NCBI GenBank assembly: GCA_021773135.1
Contig: JAJFKP010000055.1
Coordinates: 1-64,000 of the forward strand
DNA length: 64,000 nucleotides
Reading direction: 5' to 3'
Source of the DNA: Woeseiaceae bacterium
Lineage (GTDB): Bacteria; Pseudomonadota; Gammaproteobacteria; Steroidobacterales; Woeseiaceae
Shown: positions 44,228 through 53,055 of the stretch, piece by piece
How the letters are laid out: the number at the start of each line of letters is the position of its first letter
Numbering within the stretch: the stretch's first letter is position 1
The notes under the pieces: model-generated
Databases searched by the model: none
The model's input: only the letters and a program-made list of their open reading frames with translations
Told to the model about the DNA's origin: nothing
Made by a program: the position numbers and the translations under genes

Positions 44228-45925
44228 ATGCACGCATACCAGCGCATTGTAGTGCGCGTCATACTGTTGCTCACGTGCCTGGCCATGGCGGGCTGCAGTT
44301 CCGCCCCCGGCGACTATGACGTCATTCTTCGCGGCGGCACAGTTTACGACGGCCTGGGCGGTGCGCCGATAACTGCGGATGTCGCTATCAGCGGCGATCA
44401 GATTGCAAAAATTGGCGACCTGCGTGATTTTCGGGGCACCGACGAGTTCGACGTGAGTGGTCTCGCGGTGGCGCCTGGTTTTATCAACATGCTGTCGTGG
44501 GCAAACGAAACGCTGATCGAAGACGGACGTGGCATGAGCGACATCATGCAAGGCGTTACGCTTGAGATCATGGGTGAAGGCTCATCGATGGGCCCGCTCA
44601 ATGAAACGATGAAAGCGCAGCTCCTGAACCGGCAGGGTGATATCAGATACCCGGTCGAGTGGACCACACTCGGCGAGTATCTGGAGTTCCTTGTGCGCAA
44701 GGGCATATCGCCCAACGTGGCCTCGTTTGTCGGTGCAACTACGCTGCGCGTGCATGAAGTCGGCTACGACGATCGAGCGGCAACTGCAGAAGAACTGACC
44801 CGGATGCAGGATCTCGTGCGGCAGGCAATGCGCGAAGGTGCGCTTGGTGTTGGTTCATCACTGATCTATGCGCCTGCAAATTTCGCCGACACTGACGAAC
44901 TTATCGCTCTGGTTCGCGCGGCGGCTGAATATGACGGGACATACATTTCTCATATTCGATCGGAGGGAAATCGGCTCGAGGAAGGCATCCAGGAGCTGAT
45001 CAAGATCGCCAGCCTGACCGGCGCGCCAGCTGAAATTTATCATCTCAAGGCATCGGGCAAGGAAAACTGGCACAAACTGTCAAACGTGTTCGATATGATC
45101 GAAGACGCGCGTAAAGCCGGACTATTCATTACTGCGGACATGTACACATACACGGCCGGCTCCACCGGGCTGAACGCGACCATGCCTCTTTGGGTACAGG
45201 AAGGCGGACACGCCGCCTGGGTCGAGCGGCTGCAGAACCCTGCCATCCGGGAGCGGGTCGTCAGTGAAATGAAGCAACCCACTAATGAATGGGAGAACTT
45301 CTACCGAGCCGCAGGGCCGGAAAACATCCTGCTGGTCGGATTCAGGAATGCCGCATTGCGGCCATTGGTTGGCAGAACGTTGCAGGAAGTGGCCGATGAG
45401 CGCGGCGAAGATCCCGCAGTTACAGCAATGGACCTGGTCATTGAAGACGATAGCCGGGTCGACGCAGTGTACTTCCTGATGTCCGAAGAAAACATCCGGC
45501 GAAAAATCGTGAAAGACTGGATTAGTTTTGGATCAGACGCTGGCGCACCTGCCGCCGAAGGGCTGTTTCTGGAATCCGGTCGCCACCCCAGAACCTACGG
45601 CAATTTTGCAAGGCTGCTCGGCCGTTATGTCAGGGACGAAGAGCTTATCTCGCTCGAAGAAGCGATTCGGCGCCTGACATCGCAACCTGCTGCTAATGTT
45701 GGAATACTGGATCGCGGCGAACTGCGGGAAGGATTCTTTGCGGACATCGTCGTTTTCGATCCCGACAGGATTGCGGACAACGCAAGCTTTGAAGAACCAC
45801 ATCAATACGCCACCGGCGTTCGGCACGTATTCGTAAACGGCGAGCAGGTATTGGAAAACGGCAGGCACACGGGTGCAACGCCCGGGCGCATTGTTCGTGG
45901 CCCTGGTTGGGACGGTTGGCTTTGA
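44228..45925 (+). CDS. D-aminoacylase-like amidohydrolase lipoprotein
   Basis: 565 residues with lipobox MAGC. It has the composite amidohydrolase fold of N-acyl-D-amino-acid deacylases: VAPGFINMLSWANETLIEDGRGMSDIMQGVTLEIMGEGSS, SHIRSEG, IYHLKASG, FGSDAG. The usual HxH after PGF is replaced by MLSWA, while the later histidines and aspartate remain. I recall a large subfamily with this same PGFINMLSW pattern, so it is likely a functional variant. GAGAGG precedes ATG 44228. Substrate unproven. Confidence 0.82.
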   Translation: MHAYQRIVVRVILLLTCLAMAGCSSAPGDYDVILRGGTVYDGLGGAPITADVAISGDQIAKIGDLRDFRGTDEFDVSGLAVAPGFINMLSWANETLIEDGRGMSDIMQGVTLEIMGEGSSMGPLNETMKAQLLNRQGDIRYPVEWTTLGEYLEFLVRKGISPNVASFVGATTLRVHEVGYDDRAATAEELTRMQDLVRQAMREGALGVGSSLIYAPANFADTDELIALVRAAAEYDGTYISHIRSEGNRLEEGIQELIKIASLTGAPAEIYHLKASGKENWHKLSNVFDMIEDARKAGLFITADMYTYTAGSTGLNATMPLWVQEGGHAAWVERLQNPAIRERVVSEMKQPTNEWENFYRAAGPENILLVGFRNAALRPLVGRTLQEVADERGEDPAVTAMDLVIEDDSRVDAVYFLMSEENIRRKIVKDWISFGSDAGAPAAEGLFLESGRHPRTYGNFARLLGRYVRDEELISLEEAIRRLTSQPAANVGILDRGELREGFFADIVVFDPDRIADNASFEEPHQYATGVRHVFVNGEQVLENGRHTGATPGRIVRGPGWDGWL

Positions 45926-46154
45926 GCAGCGGGCCAGGAAACCTGCTTTAAACGCGAACACTGTCGGTTTAATGGCGGAAAGCGCAACACCCGGCAGGAT
46001 AGGCGCTGCCGGCCAGGCCTATTCACAAATTGTGATTACGACTTCGACAAACACCATGCTTCAATCGGATATGGCAATGGTTCTCGGCGAATCGGTCGCT
46101 ATTTTGGAATTCGCAAAGTTACGTTAAGGATTAGCCACGGCTTGATCGGCAGGA

Positions 46155-46562
46155 TCAGCCGTCGACCGGCAGGTACCGTGCTCGCATTTCGTCATGCCGC
46201 GAAGGCGGAAACTCCTCGTGAATTACCCGTCGCACGTGATTGGTCGTGACCAGCACTTTGTCAGCCGCTATCTTTTCCAGCGCCTGTGCATCCCGCAAAG
46301 TTGCTTGCGCTTCTTCAAGTATGCGCGGTTTGACCTGATCGGCCCTGCCGACAAGATTTTCCACATAGCGTTCTGCTTTGGCTCGATTCACACGCGCGCC
46401 GTCGAGCGATTTCAGCGCGCTGCGGTGGTTCGCCAACATGCTGCGCAATTGTCCAGGGGCACTTCGTGCCACAATCGCACGAGTTACTGCTGTTGCGACA
46501 ACGAGTGCAGGCACCGCAGCGAACAGCAGGGCCCAGTTTTGGGAGAAAAATTCCACGTTCAT
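46155..46562 (-). CDS. Small membrane-anchored helical protein of unknown function
   Basis: 135 residues: one N-terminal helix (WALLFAAVPALVVATAVTRAIV) and a long charged alpha-helical region (about 35-115) with heptad-like spacing. Family not recognised. It stands alone on the minus strand downstream of the convergent deacylase gene. Confidence 0.55.
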   Translation of the reverse strand: MNVEFFSQNWALLFAAVPALVVATAVTRAIVARSAPGQLRSMLANHRSALKSLDGARVNRAKAERYVENLVGRADQVKPRILEEAQATLRDAQALEKIAADKVLVTTNHVRRVIHEEFPPSRHDEMRARYLPVDG

Positions 46563-46719
46563 CGTGACCGAATATAGCAGCGGGCACGTGGTCCCTGGTA
46601 AGACACTGGTCTCAAACAGGCTTTTACGACAATTATTTACCTAACAATGCGGCGGCCGGCCCAGCAAGGGAATGATTGCCCTTAAGTGCGCAGCGAGCCA
46701 GGGGCCGCTGCGGGCAAGG

Positions 46720-47100
46720 CTAGCTGGTCGCGACTTCCTCTGGCAGCTCCCGCTGCGGCAACTCGGTTGGCCAATCGGCGTCAAACGGGAATGGCCGGGT
46801 TTCCGAATTAAATGTCACGTAGTTAACAACTTCGTAAGAGTAAATCGCGAGAGAATGTCCCCAGCTCTTAAGCTGTTGATTCGGCTTGCCGGTAATTAGG
46901 GCCGTGAAAAATTGAATCACAACGACCGCGGCCGTAACCACTCGCGACACAGCCAGTAGTGCCAGGCTGATGAGCATAAAAACCAGGCGCATCCAGGTCG
47001 AGCGTGACTTGACGTTCTTTTCCAGGTCGCTGGGGCCGGAAATTGTTTCAGATTCCGCGTGTGGCGGAACGTGATCCATTGGTTGATCACTGCTAGTCAT
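46720..47100 (-). CDS. DUF4389 membrane protein
   Basis: 126 residues with a polar N-terminus, one or two hydrophobic segments (MRLVFMLISLALLAVSRVVTAAVVVIQFFTALITGK) and the conserved LKSWGHSLAIYSYEVVNYVTFNSETRPFPFDAD, diagnostic of DUF4389. Function unknown. Nothing in the neighbourhood gives a hint. Confidence 0.82.
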   Translation of the reverse strand: MTSSDQPMDHVPPHAESETISGPSDLEKNVKSRSTWMRLVFMLISLALLAVSRVVTAAVVVIQFFTALITGKPNQQLKSWGHSLAIYSYEVVNYVTFNSETRPFPFDADWPTELPQRELPEEVATS

Positions 47101-47286
47101 CGTAGGTCCTCTTGTTTCAGGCCAGTCCTGCTACCTATATTATACGCCTAGAGAATTCGACCGTTAACCCGAAGCCAAAGTTCAAAACGCAATACAGGCT
47201 TGCGAGGTAAAGCGTAGCGAAGCCGCGAAATCGCTTGCCCGATGATTGGTGGGTTATTGACGGAACTGCTGCGGCACGAACGCCTG

Positions 47287-47565
47287 TCAGCCCTGGTAGA
47301 AATACCAGGCAGCAACAGCCATTAGCATCAGACCCAGCAATTTGGCGAGACCGCTGACGCCTGCCGGTTGATCAGCAAAATTCGGGACCGGCTTTTTTGG
47401 ACCAAGCGTTTGGGATGCCCGGTCGACGAGAACCTTGGCATTAGCGAGTCCAAGACCGGTTGCCTCTCTTAATCGCTTGATGGCCTCGATCTTATGACCT
47501 TGTTGAATGGCCTCGATTACATCTTTTGGCAACTCGTTATCAGTAATCACGACTTCGGAACTCAT
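47287..47565 (-). CDS. Ribosomal L7/L12 C-terminal-like domain fused to a membrane helix
   Basis: 92 residues. LPKDVIEAIQQGHKIEAIKRLREATGLGLANAKVLVDRA matches the L7/L12 C-terminal domain (the KIEAIKxxRExTGLGLxEAK pattern), and the C-terminus is a membrane helix (GLAKLLGLMLMAVAAWYFY). Such tail-anchored proteins are common but unexplained; the domain normally contacts translation GTPases. Confidence 0.82.
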   Translation of the reverse strand: MSSEVVITDNELPKDVIEAIQQGHKIEAIKRLREATGLGLANAKVLVDRASQTLGPKKPVPNFADQPAGVSGLAKLLGLMLMAVAAWYFYQG

Positions 47566-47664
47566 GCTTCGGTCTGCTCTCAGTTTAGTCCTGAAAATGC
47601 TAGCGAATTCAGTACCTGCAGGTCGATGTCACAGTTCTCAAAACTGCAAAATACAGGTCCGCCG

Positions 47665-48189
47665 CTAGTCCCTGGGTGGGTAAGCCCACACGAAATTGTC
47701 CCGGTTAGGCATGACAACCTCTGGCAGAGTTTGCGCACTCATGACGGCATTTTCCTCAATAATGTCATTCACGAACAGGAGGTATGCCGTTACCGAATAA
47801 AGCTCGTCGTTCGACAGAACGCCGGGTGTCTGATAGGGCATTGCACGTCGAACATAGTCGAATACCGTGGTGGCGTAGGGCCAGAAACTGCCCACGGTTT
47901 TCACCGGCGTCGACGTGGTCAGTGAGCCATGCCCGCCTGACAGGCGATCGTTGACGCCTTCCTGGCCTTCCGGTCCATGGCACGCCAGGCAATGGGACTG
48001 ATAGACCAACGCGCCTTGCATCGCTGTTCCTGATCCATCAGGCAACCCGTCGCCGTCAGGCTGAATTGTAAAGTCGAGCGCTTCAATTTCGGCCGCAGTC
48101 ACCGGCCGTCCCAGCCCGGGAGATTCCTGTGCGGCGGCGCTAATGCTCACCAGTAGTGCGACGGCGATAGTGATGTTAAGCGTAGACAT
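47665..48189 (-). CDS. c-type cytochrome, SoxC partner
   Basis: 174 residues with a signal peptide (about 1-20) and one haem c site CLACHG (about residue 73). VNDRLSGGHGSLTTSTPVKTVGSFWPYATTVFDYVRRAMP provides the distal-side region, typical of the cytochromes that accompany SoxC/SorA. It should take electrons from the molybdenum subunit into the respiratory chain. ATG 48189 overlaps the end of the soxC gene by 14 bases, so the two are coupled. Confidence 0.87.
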   Translation of the reverse strand: MSTLNITIAVALLVSISAAAQESPGLGRPVTAAEIEALDFTIQPDGDGLPDGSGTAMQGALVYQSHCLACHGPEGQEGVNDRLSGGHGSLTTSTPVKTVGSFWPYATTVFDYVRRAMPYQTPGVLSNDELYSVTAYLLFVNDIIEENAVMSAQTLPEVVMPNRDNFVWAYPPRD

Positions 48190-49429
48190 TGTTGATCTCC
48201 CCGTCTTCGCCGACGGCCCAGGCCTGGATGCCGTTATAGTGATAAAAGGCTGCGGATGAACGTCCCGTAAGCACGGCTTCACGAGAGGGCTGCACCCGCC
48301 CATCCTCGTCAGTCGCCCTGCTCAGAATAACGGCCGGACCACCACTCCATTTCCAGGCACTGCGAAAACGCGTGAGACTTTTCGGCAGGACATGCTCATC
48401 GAGTGCCGCATCGGCCCACGATTGGCCACGATCGGCGGAAATTTCCACCCGTCGAATCCTGCCTGTTCCCGACCATGCGATGCCGGAGATCTGGTATATG
48501 CCCGCACCCTGCATGGAAAGTCCGGGTGACGGGCTGGTGATGACAGACTTCACCCCCATCGGGAAACTGAACAATTTCGCAACGCCATCGTCCTGCAAGT
48601 CAGAATATTTGGAGGTTTCGTCTTTTGTCATCGCCGGTTGATCAAGCACCTTGATTGTACGCAGCCACTTCACGCAGGCATTGCCTTCCCAGCCGGGTAA
48701 AAACAAGCGCATTGGGTATCCGTTCGAGGGGCGTAAACGCTCGCCATTCTGATATAACGCCACAATCGCGTCGTCCATGATTTTGTCCATTGGCACGCTG
48801 CGACTCATCATTGCCGCATCGGCACCATCGGCAACGATCCATTTGCCCGCCGGATTGACCCCACACTCGTCGAGCAGAACCGATAACGGCACGCCACCCC
48901 ACTCGCTGGCGGCCACCAGGCCATGCAGCTGAGCGCAATTGCCTTGCACCGGTTCCGGGGCCAGCGCTGCGCCACTATTGCCCGAACATTCGAGAAACTG
49001 GATTCGCGATACGGTCGGATAGCGGGCCAACGCGTCGACGTCAAACGATAACGGTCGGTCAACGAGCCCATGAATCGTGAGCTTGTGCTGCGCCGGGTCA
49101 ATATCCGGGATGCCACTGTGATGCCGTTCGAAATGCAGACGACTTGGCGTAATGATGCCGTCGAGGAATTGCAGGGGCGACCTCGAGGCGCCGGAACCCG
49201 TAGTTCCGCGCTGCGATCCAATCGGCGCGCGTACCAGGTGCGATTCGTGTGCGGACGGAGCGCCACTTTCGCTCATACCTTCACCGGGATTCTTCATCCA
49301 GGCTGCACGTTCCACCGCGGACGCTTTGGCTGTCATCAAAGCGGCACCGCCTAAAAAGCCTGCGCGCAGAAAAACACGCCGGTCAAGGAGGCCATTGCCG
49401 GCCGCTGGAAGCTCGTCTGTATCAATCAT
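48176..49429 (-). CDS. soxC: Sulfite/sulfane dehydrogenase molybdenum subunit (SoxC/SorA type)
   Basis: 417 residues with a Tat signal (DRRVFLRAGFLGGAAL), a sulfite-oxidase molybdopterin domain whose Mo-ligand Cys lies in FLECSGNSG, and a C-terminal Mo-cofactor dimerisation domain (about 290-400). It oxidises sulfite or the sulfane sulfur held by SoxYZ. The ATG at 49429 has GGAG five bases before it; the GTG at 49432 is rejected. No other sox genes are near, so free sulfite oxidation is as likely as a Sox-complex role. Confidence 0.88.
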   Translation of the reverse strand: MIDTDELPAAGNGLLDRRVFLRAGFLGGAALMTAKASAVERAAWMKNPGEGMSESGAPSAHESHLVRAPIGSQRGTTGSGASRSPLQFLDGIITPSRLHFERHHSGIPDIDPAQHKLTIHGLVDRPLSFDVDALARYPTVSRIQFLECSGNSGAALAPEPVQGNCAQLHGLVAASEWGGVPLSVLLDECGVNPAGKWIVADGADAAMMSRSVPMDKIMDDAIVALYQNGERLRPSNGYPMRLFLPGWEGNACVKWLRTIKVLDQPAMTKDETSKYSDLQDDGVAKLFSFPMGVKSVITSPSPGLSMQGAGIYQISGIAWSGTGRIRRVEISADRGQSWADAALDEHVLPKSLTRFRSAWKWSGGPAVILSRATDEDGRVQPSREAVLTGRSSAAFYHYNGIQAWAVGEDGEINNVYA

Positions 49430-49624
49430 CACAACTCCGTTCGAATGCTACTGCTGTTCAATAGTAATACGAACTGCCTCTGCAATGCCTGTTCGGCACC
49501 GGTGCCTGCCTGGTAGCGAGCCTAAACCCCTACATGTTGACCCAGCTGCGGCCAGAATGAACCTTCTGCTATTCTTCATTGTACCGACCCGTATCATTAC
49601 TCAATGCGACGCTCAGGAGAGACG

Positions 49625-50995
49625 ATGAAAAACCTGTCCCCCCTAATACTCTTGCTACCTGCATTCCTCGCAATGTCGGCCTGCGAGTCCGGCACCCAAC
49701 AGGATGGGCCCGAGGCTTACCCCAGCCGTTATGAAGCTCTGCCTTCGGCCACGACAATCCTGCAGAATGCTACCGTCCTGACCGGAACGGGCGATCGTCT
49801 CGACGACGCTGATGTGCTGATGCAGGACGGCAAGATAGTGGCCGTCGGTTCCGACCTCGCTGCTGGCGAAGCCACTGTAATCGACGCGACCGGTATGTGG
49901 ATTACACCCGGGGTTATCGATGTACATTCTCATCTTGGCAACTATCCGTCACCAGGTGTCGACGCGCATTCAGACGGCAATGAAGCCACTGATCCAAATA
50001 CGGCAGAAGTCTGGGCAGAACACAGCGTATGGCCGCAGGATCCGGGATTCGTCACGGCACTTGCTGGTGGCGTGACGTCGCTGCAAATCCTGCCCGGTTC
50101 GGCGAACCTGTTCGGCGGTCGCGGCGTCACGCTGAAAAATATTCCCAATCGCTCGGTGCTCGACATGAAATTTCCCGGTGCCCCGCATGGCTTGAAAATG
50201 GCCTGTGGCGAAAATCCGAAGCGGTTTTATGGCAACCAGGGACGTGCCCCATCGACGCGCATGGGCAATGTAGCCGGCTACCGAACGGCCTGGATCGCGG
50301 CCGCAGATTACCGTGACAAGATGGCGGCCGCTGAAAACGGCCTGGGGGAGGCACCGCTGCGCGACCTGAAGCTCGAGACCCTTGCCGGCGTTCTGAACGG
50401 CGAGATCCTGGTACACAACCATTGCTACCGGGCCGATGAGATGGCGGTCATGCTGGAGATCGCCAAAGAATTTGACTACAAAGTTACGGCGTTTCATCAC
50501 GGCGTCGAGGCTTACAAGATCGCTGACCTGCTGCGTGAGAGTGACACATGCGCCGCGATCTGGGCCGACTGGTACGGCTTTAAAATGGAAGCGTTTGATG
50601 GCATTCGTGAGAATGCCGCAATCCTCGACCGGGCGAATGCCTGTACCGTGATGCACTCCGACGATGACCTGGGTATCCAGCGCCTGAATCAGGAAAGCGC
50701 AAAAGTCATTGGCGCAGCGGCGCGGGTGGGAATTGATATTCCACCAGAACGGGCAATCCGCTGGATTTCCTCCAATGCGGCAAAAGCGCTCGGTATCGCA
50801 GACGTCACCGGCTCGCTTGAGCCCGGTAAAATGGCCGACGTCACCCTGTGGGATCGCAATCCGTTCAGCGTCTATGCGCAGGCACAGAAAGTATTCATCG
50901 ATGGCGCCCTCGTCTATGACCGTAACGATGCATCAGTCAATCCAGTGACCGATTTCACCCTGGGTACATCTGCTCAGCACGGGGGTGCACAATGA
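49625..50995 (+). CDS. Amidohydrolase lipoprotein, metal site intact
   Basis: 456 residues with lipobox MSAC. Composite amidohydrolase domain: VIDVHSHLG (HxH), LVHNHC, FHHGVEAY and MHSDDD supply the metal ligands and catalytic Asp; the C-terminal ITSNAAKALG-like region reads ISSNAAKALGIADVTGSLEPGKMADVTLWD. Related secreted proteins act on cyclic amides, prolidase substrates or similar. AGGAGA precedes ATG 49625. It overlaps the next amidohydrolase gene by 4 bases, so the products probably act together. Confidence 0.88.
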   Translation: MKNLSPLILLLPAFLAMSACESGTQQDGPEAYPSRYEALPSATTILQNATVLTGTGDRLDDADVLMQDGKIVAVGSDLAAGEATVIDATGMWITPGVIDVHSHLGNYPSPGVDAHSDGNEATDPNTAEVWAEHSVWPQDPGFVTALAGGVTSLQILPGSANLFGGRGVTLKNIPNRSVLDMKFPGAPHGLKMACGENPKRFYGNQGRAPSTRMGNVAGYRTAWIAAADYRDKMAAAENGLGEAPLRDLKLETLAGVLNGEILVHNHCYRADEMAVMLEIAKEFDYKVTAFHHGVEAYKIADLLRESDTCAAIWADWYGFKMEAFDGIRENAAILDRANACTVMHSDDDLGIQRLNQESAKVIGAAARVGIDIPPERAIRWISSNAAKALGIADVTGSLEPGKMADVTLWDRNPFSVYAQAQKVFIDGALVYDRNDASVNPVTDFTLGTSAQHGGAQ

Positions 50996-52293
50996 ACATT
51001 GCGCACAAACTCGTCGTCATATCCGTCACGCTGACCTGTACCGCCGCCATCGCGCAGACAACCGCCTTTAGCGGTGCGACCGTGCACACGGCAGGGCCGC
51101 AAGGAACACTCGAGAACGCCACCGTCATTATCGAAGGCGGACGCATCACTGCTGTTGGCACGGAGATAGAGATTCCAGCCGACGCTACTCGAATTGATGC
51201 CAGCGGCAAGATTATTACTCCCGGACTTTTCTCTCCGCTTGGGCAGATCGGCCTAAGCGAGGTTGGTGCGGTCGCCGGAACCAACGATGCGACGCAGCGC
51301 GGCAATGAATTTTCGGCCAGCTTCGATGTCGCACAGGCCTACAATCCGCGCTCAATTCTGGTGGCGATAAGTCGTATCGATGGTGTGACGAGGGCCGCCA
51401 TCACGCCACGTGCCGGCGGTCCGGATGATGCGGGTAACTCGAGCCACGTGTTGTCAGGTTTAGGTTCGGTCGTCCACCTTGGCGACAGTCCGGAACACTT
51501 CGTCAGGCACGGCGCCGTGGTGGTCGCCAATTTTGGAGAAAGCGGCAGCGTTGTGGCGGCCGGCTCCCGAGCGGCAGCGGTCCAGATTCTGCGTAACGCG
51601 CTGAATGATGCCGCCGAGTATGCGGAAAACAGGGCCGCCTTCGAACAGGCCGAATGGCGCGATTTATCGGTCAGTCGGAATGACCTGGAAGTATTGCAGT
51701 CCGTGCTCGACCGCAGCACAGCCATGCTGTTTAACGTCAATCGAGCCAGTGACCTGATGGTCGTCATTAACCTTGCCGAGGAATACAACATACGGGCAAT
51801 TATCGCGGGCGGCGCCGAGGCGTGGATGGTCGCCGACCATCTGTCTGCAGCAAATATCCCGGTTATTCTCAATGGAATGAACAACCTCCCGGGAGATTTC
51901 GATCACATCAACGCGCGCCTGGATTCTGCCGACCTACTGCTGGACGCCGGCGTAAAGATAGCCTTTGGCGCCGGCGCACAGACACAGAGCGCCAGGTTGC
52001 TGACTCAGGCCGCGGGAATTTCTGTCGCCAACGGGTTGACCTGGGATCAGGCCCTGGCGGCGATTACCCTCGCGCCAGCGCAAATTTTCGGCGTCGACGA
52101 CACGGTTGGCAGCATTGAACCCGGCAAAGATGCGGACCTGGTCATCTGGTCAGCCGATCCGCTTGAGCTGACGAGCTATCCGGATCAGGTTTACGTTCAG
52201 GGAGCCGCAGTGTCGATGCAGAGTCGACAGACCCTGTTGCGGGATCGTTACCTCCAGTCGGCGGGTGACAGACCGCCTGCCTTCAGAAAATAG
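50992..52293 (+). CDS. Amidohydrolase-fold protein lacking all metal ligands
   Basis: 433 residues, signal peptide ending AAIAQ. The fold is that of its upstream partner (VIIEGGRITAVGTEIE...TPGLFSPLGQIGL...SIEPGKDADLVIWSADPLELTSYPDQVYVQG), but HSH is replaced by SPLGQ, VHNHC by LFNVNRA, FHHGVEAY by IAGGAEAW and HSDDD by GAGAQT. It should be catalytically dead and may be a structural or regulatory subunit of the active enzyme. Coupled to it by an ATGA overlap. Confidence 0.87.
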   Translation: MNIAHKLVVISVTLTCTAAIAQTTAFSGATVHTAGPQGTLENATVIIEGGRITAVGTEIEIPADATRIDASGKIITPGLFSPLGQIGLSEVGAVAGTNDATQRGNEFSASFDVAQAYNPRSILVAISRIDGVTRAAITPRAGGPDDAGNSSHVLSGLGSVVHLGDSPEHFVRHGAVVVANFGESGSVVAAGSRAAAVQILRNALNDAAEYAENRAAFEQAEWRDLSVSRNDLEVLQSVLDRSTAMLFNVNRASDLMVVINLAEEYNIRAIIAGGAEAWMVADHLSAANIPVILNGMNNLPGDFDHINARLDSADLLLDAGVKIAFGAGAQTQSARLLTQAAGISVANGLTWDQALAAITLAPAQIFGVDDTVGSIEPGKDADLVIWSADPLELTSYPDQVYVQGAAVSMQSRQTLLRDRYLQSAGDRPPAFRK

Positions 52294-52317
52294 CCGGAAC
52301 CGGCCAAGCCACCGGCA

Positions 52318-52349
52318 GCCCCGATCAACAATGATCGGGGCATTTTTTT
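52318..52349 (+). terminator. Rho-independent terminator
   Basis: GCCCCGATCA (52318-52327) pairs perfectly with TGATCGGGGC (52332-52341) around a 4-base loop, and seven T follow. It closes the two-gene amidohydrolase operon. Confidence 0.93.
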
Positions 52350-52400
52350 GGACTGAATACCGCCAAGTGCTTTGATCCGTAAATCTCCACGGTTGCCGGT

Positions 52401-52430
52401 TAACGCAAAGTGCGTTACATTAACTATACT
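52401..52430 (+). promoter_or_regulatory. Palindromic operator overlapping a promoter
   Basis: TAACGCA (52401-52407) and TGCGTTA (52411-52417) are perfect arms with a 3-base spacer. TATACT (52425-52430) fits a -10 box, and the expected -35 position falls inside the palindrome, 20 bases before the ribbon-helix-helix gene. Binding there would block transcription, as in autoregulated antitoxin operons. The regulator is inferred to be the product of the next gene. Confidence 0.6.
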
Positions 52431-52449
52431 TTCGCTACACAATGTATCA

Positions 52450-52644
52450 ATGCCACGCACCAAGATCGCAACGCTGAATCTGAGAATCGACCCCAGCATC
52501 AAGGATGCCGTGCGCGAGGCTGCGGATATGGAGCACCGGAGCGTGGCGAACATGGTCGAGATGTTGATACGGCGGTACTGCGACGAGGCAGGAATCGTTA
52601 TACCTGAACAAAACGAAATGTTCGCGAGGAAGCAAAATGGATGA
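52450..52644 (+). CDS. Ribbon-helix-helix DNA-binding protein
   Basis: 64 residues: PRTKIATLNLRIDPSIKDAVREAADMEHRSVANMVEMLIRRYCDEAG. The NLRIDPSIKDAVREAA strand-helix and the RSVANMVEMLIRRY helix match CopG/Arc-type folds. ATG 52450 is preferred to 52372, which lies upstream of the promoter boxes. Its last 8 bases overlap the next gene, and a palindrome sits over its promoter, so autoregulation is likely. Confidence 0.8.
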   Translation: MPRTKIATLNLRIDPSIKDAVREAADMEHRSVANMVEMLIRRYCDEAGIVIPEQNEMFARKQNG

Positions 52645-52891
52645 AAAGATGATCAGGGCGATGGTCACTGCCGGGGCTATCAAGAAAATCAATATCATAG
52701 GCAACGGTGCCCGGTTTCATATCGAGGCCAATACGCCCAATGGGTCAGTCACGGCGGAAACCAAAAAGGGCAAGATCAAGACCTGGGTAACCCTCGATGC
52801 TGCAGCCAAATGGGTCCGCTCGATCGGCATCGGCACCGCCAATATCAATCTCTCGCGCTGGCAGCCCGGGCAACGCGAACTCCAGATCTGA
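52637..52891 (+). CDS. Small conserved protein partnered with the ribbon-helix-helix gene
   Basis: 84 residues: DEKMIRAMVTAGAIKKINIIGNGARFHIEANTPNGSVTAETKKGKIKTWVTLDAAAKWVRSIGIGTANINLSRWQPGQ. The pattern (beta strands, KxKTWxxLDAAAKWVRSxGIG, SRW) matches, from memory, a widespread family sometimes annotated as ParC-like partition-associated proteins. The activity is not known to me. It overlaps the upstream regulator by 8 bases, an arrangement common in toxin-antitoxin and plasmid-stability modules, though toxicity is unproven. Confidence 0.72.
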   Translation: MDEKMIRAMVTAGAIKKINIIGNGARFHIEANTPNGSVTAETKKGKIKTWVTLDAAAKWVRSIGIGTANINLSRWQPGQRELQI

Positions 52892-53055
52892 AGCGCTAGC
52901 ACCTCAATATGTTTGTTTTCTCATGATTTTCAGCGACGCAGCCGAATGCAGGAATCGCTTCCGCAGCGCGTGGTCTCCGGCGCCCGCCTGACCTCTTTTG
53001 TCGTGTTTCCCGCCGTCACGGGCCTAAATGCGGATCGACTACGGTACGGGTTCCC

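Noticed and set aside
45972-46127. 51-residue plus-strand frame starting MAESATPGRIG
   Set aside because: No ribosome-binding site and no family pattern; too weak to list.
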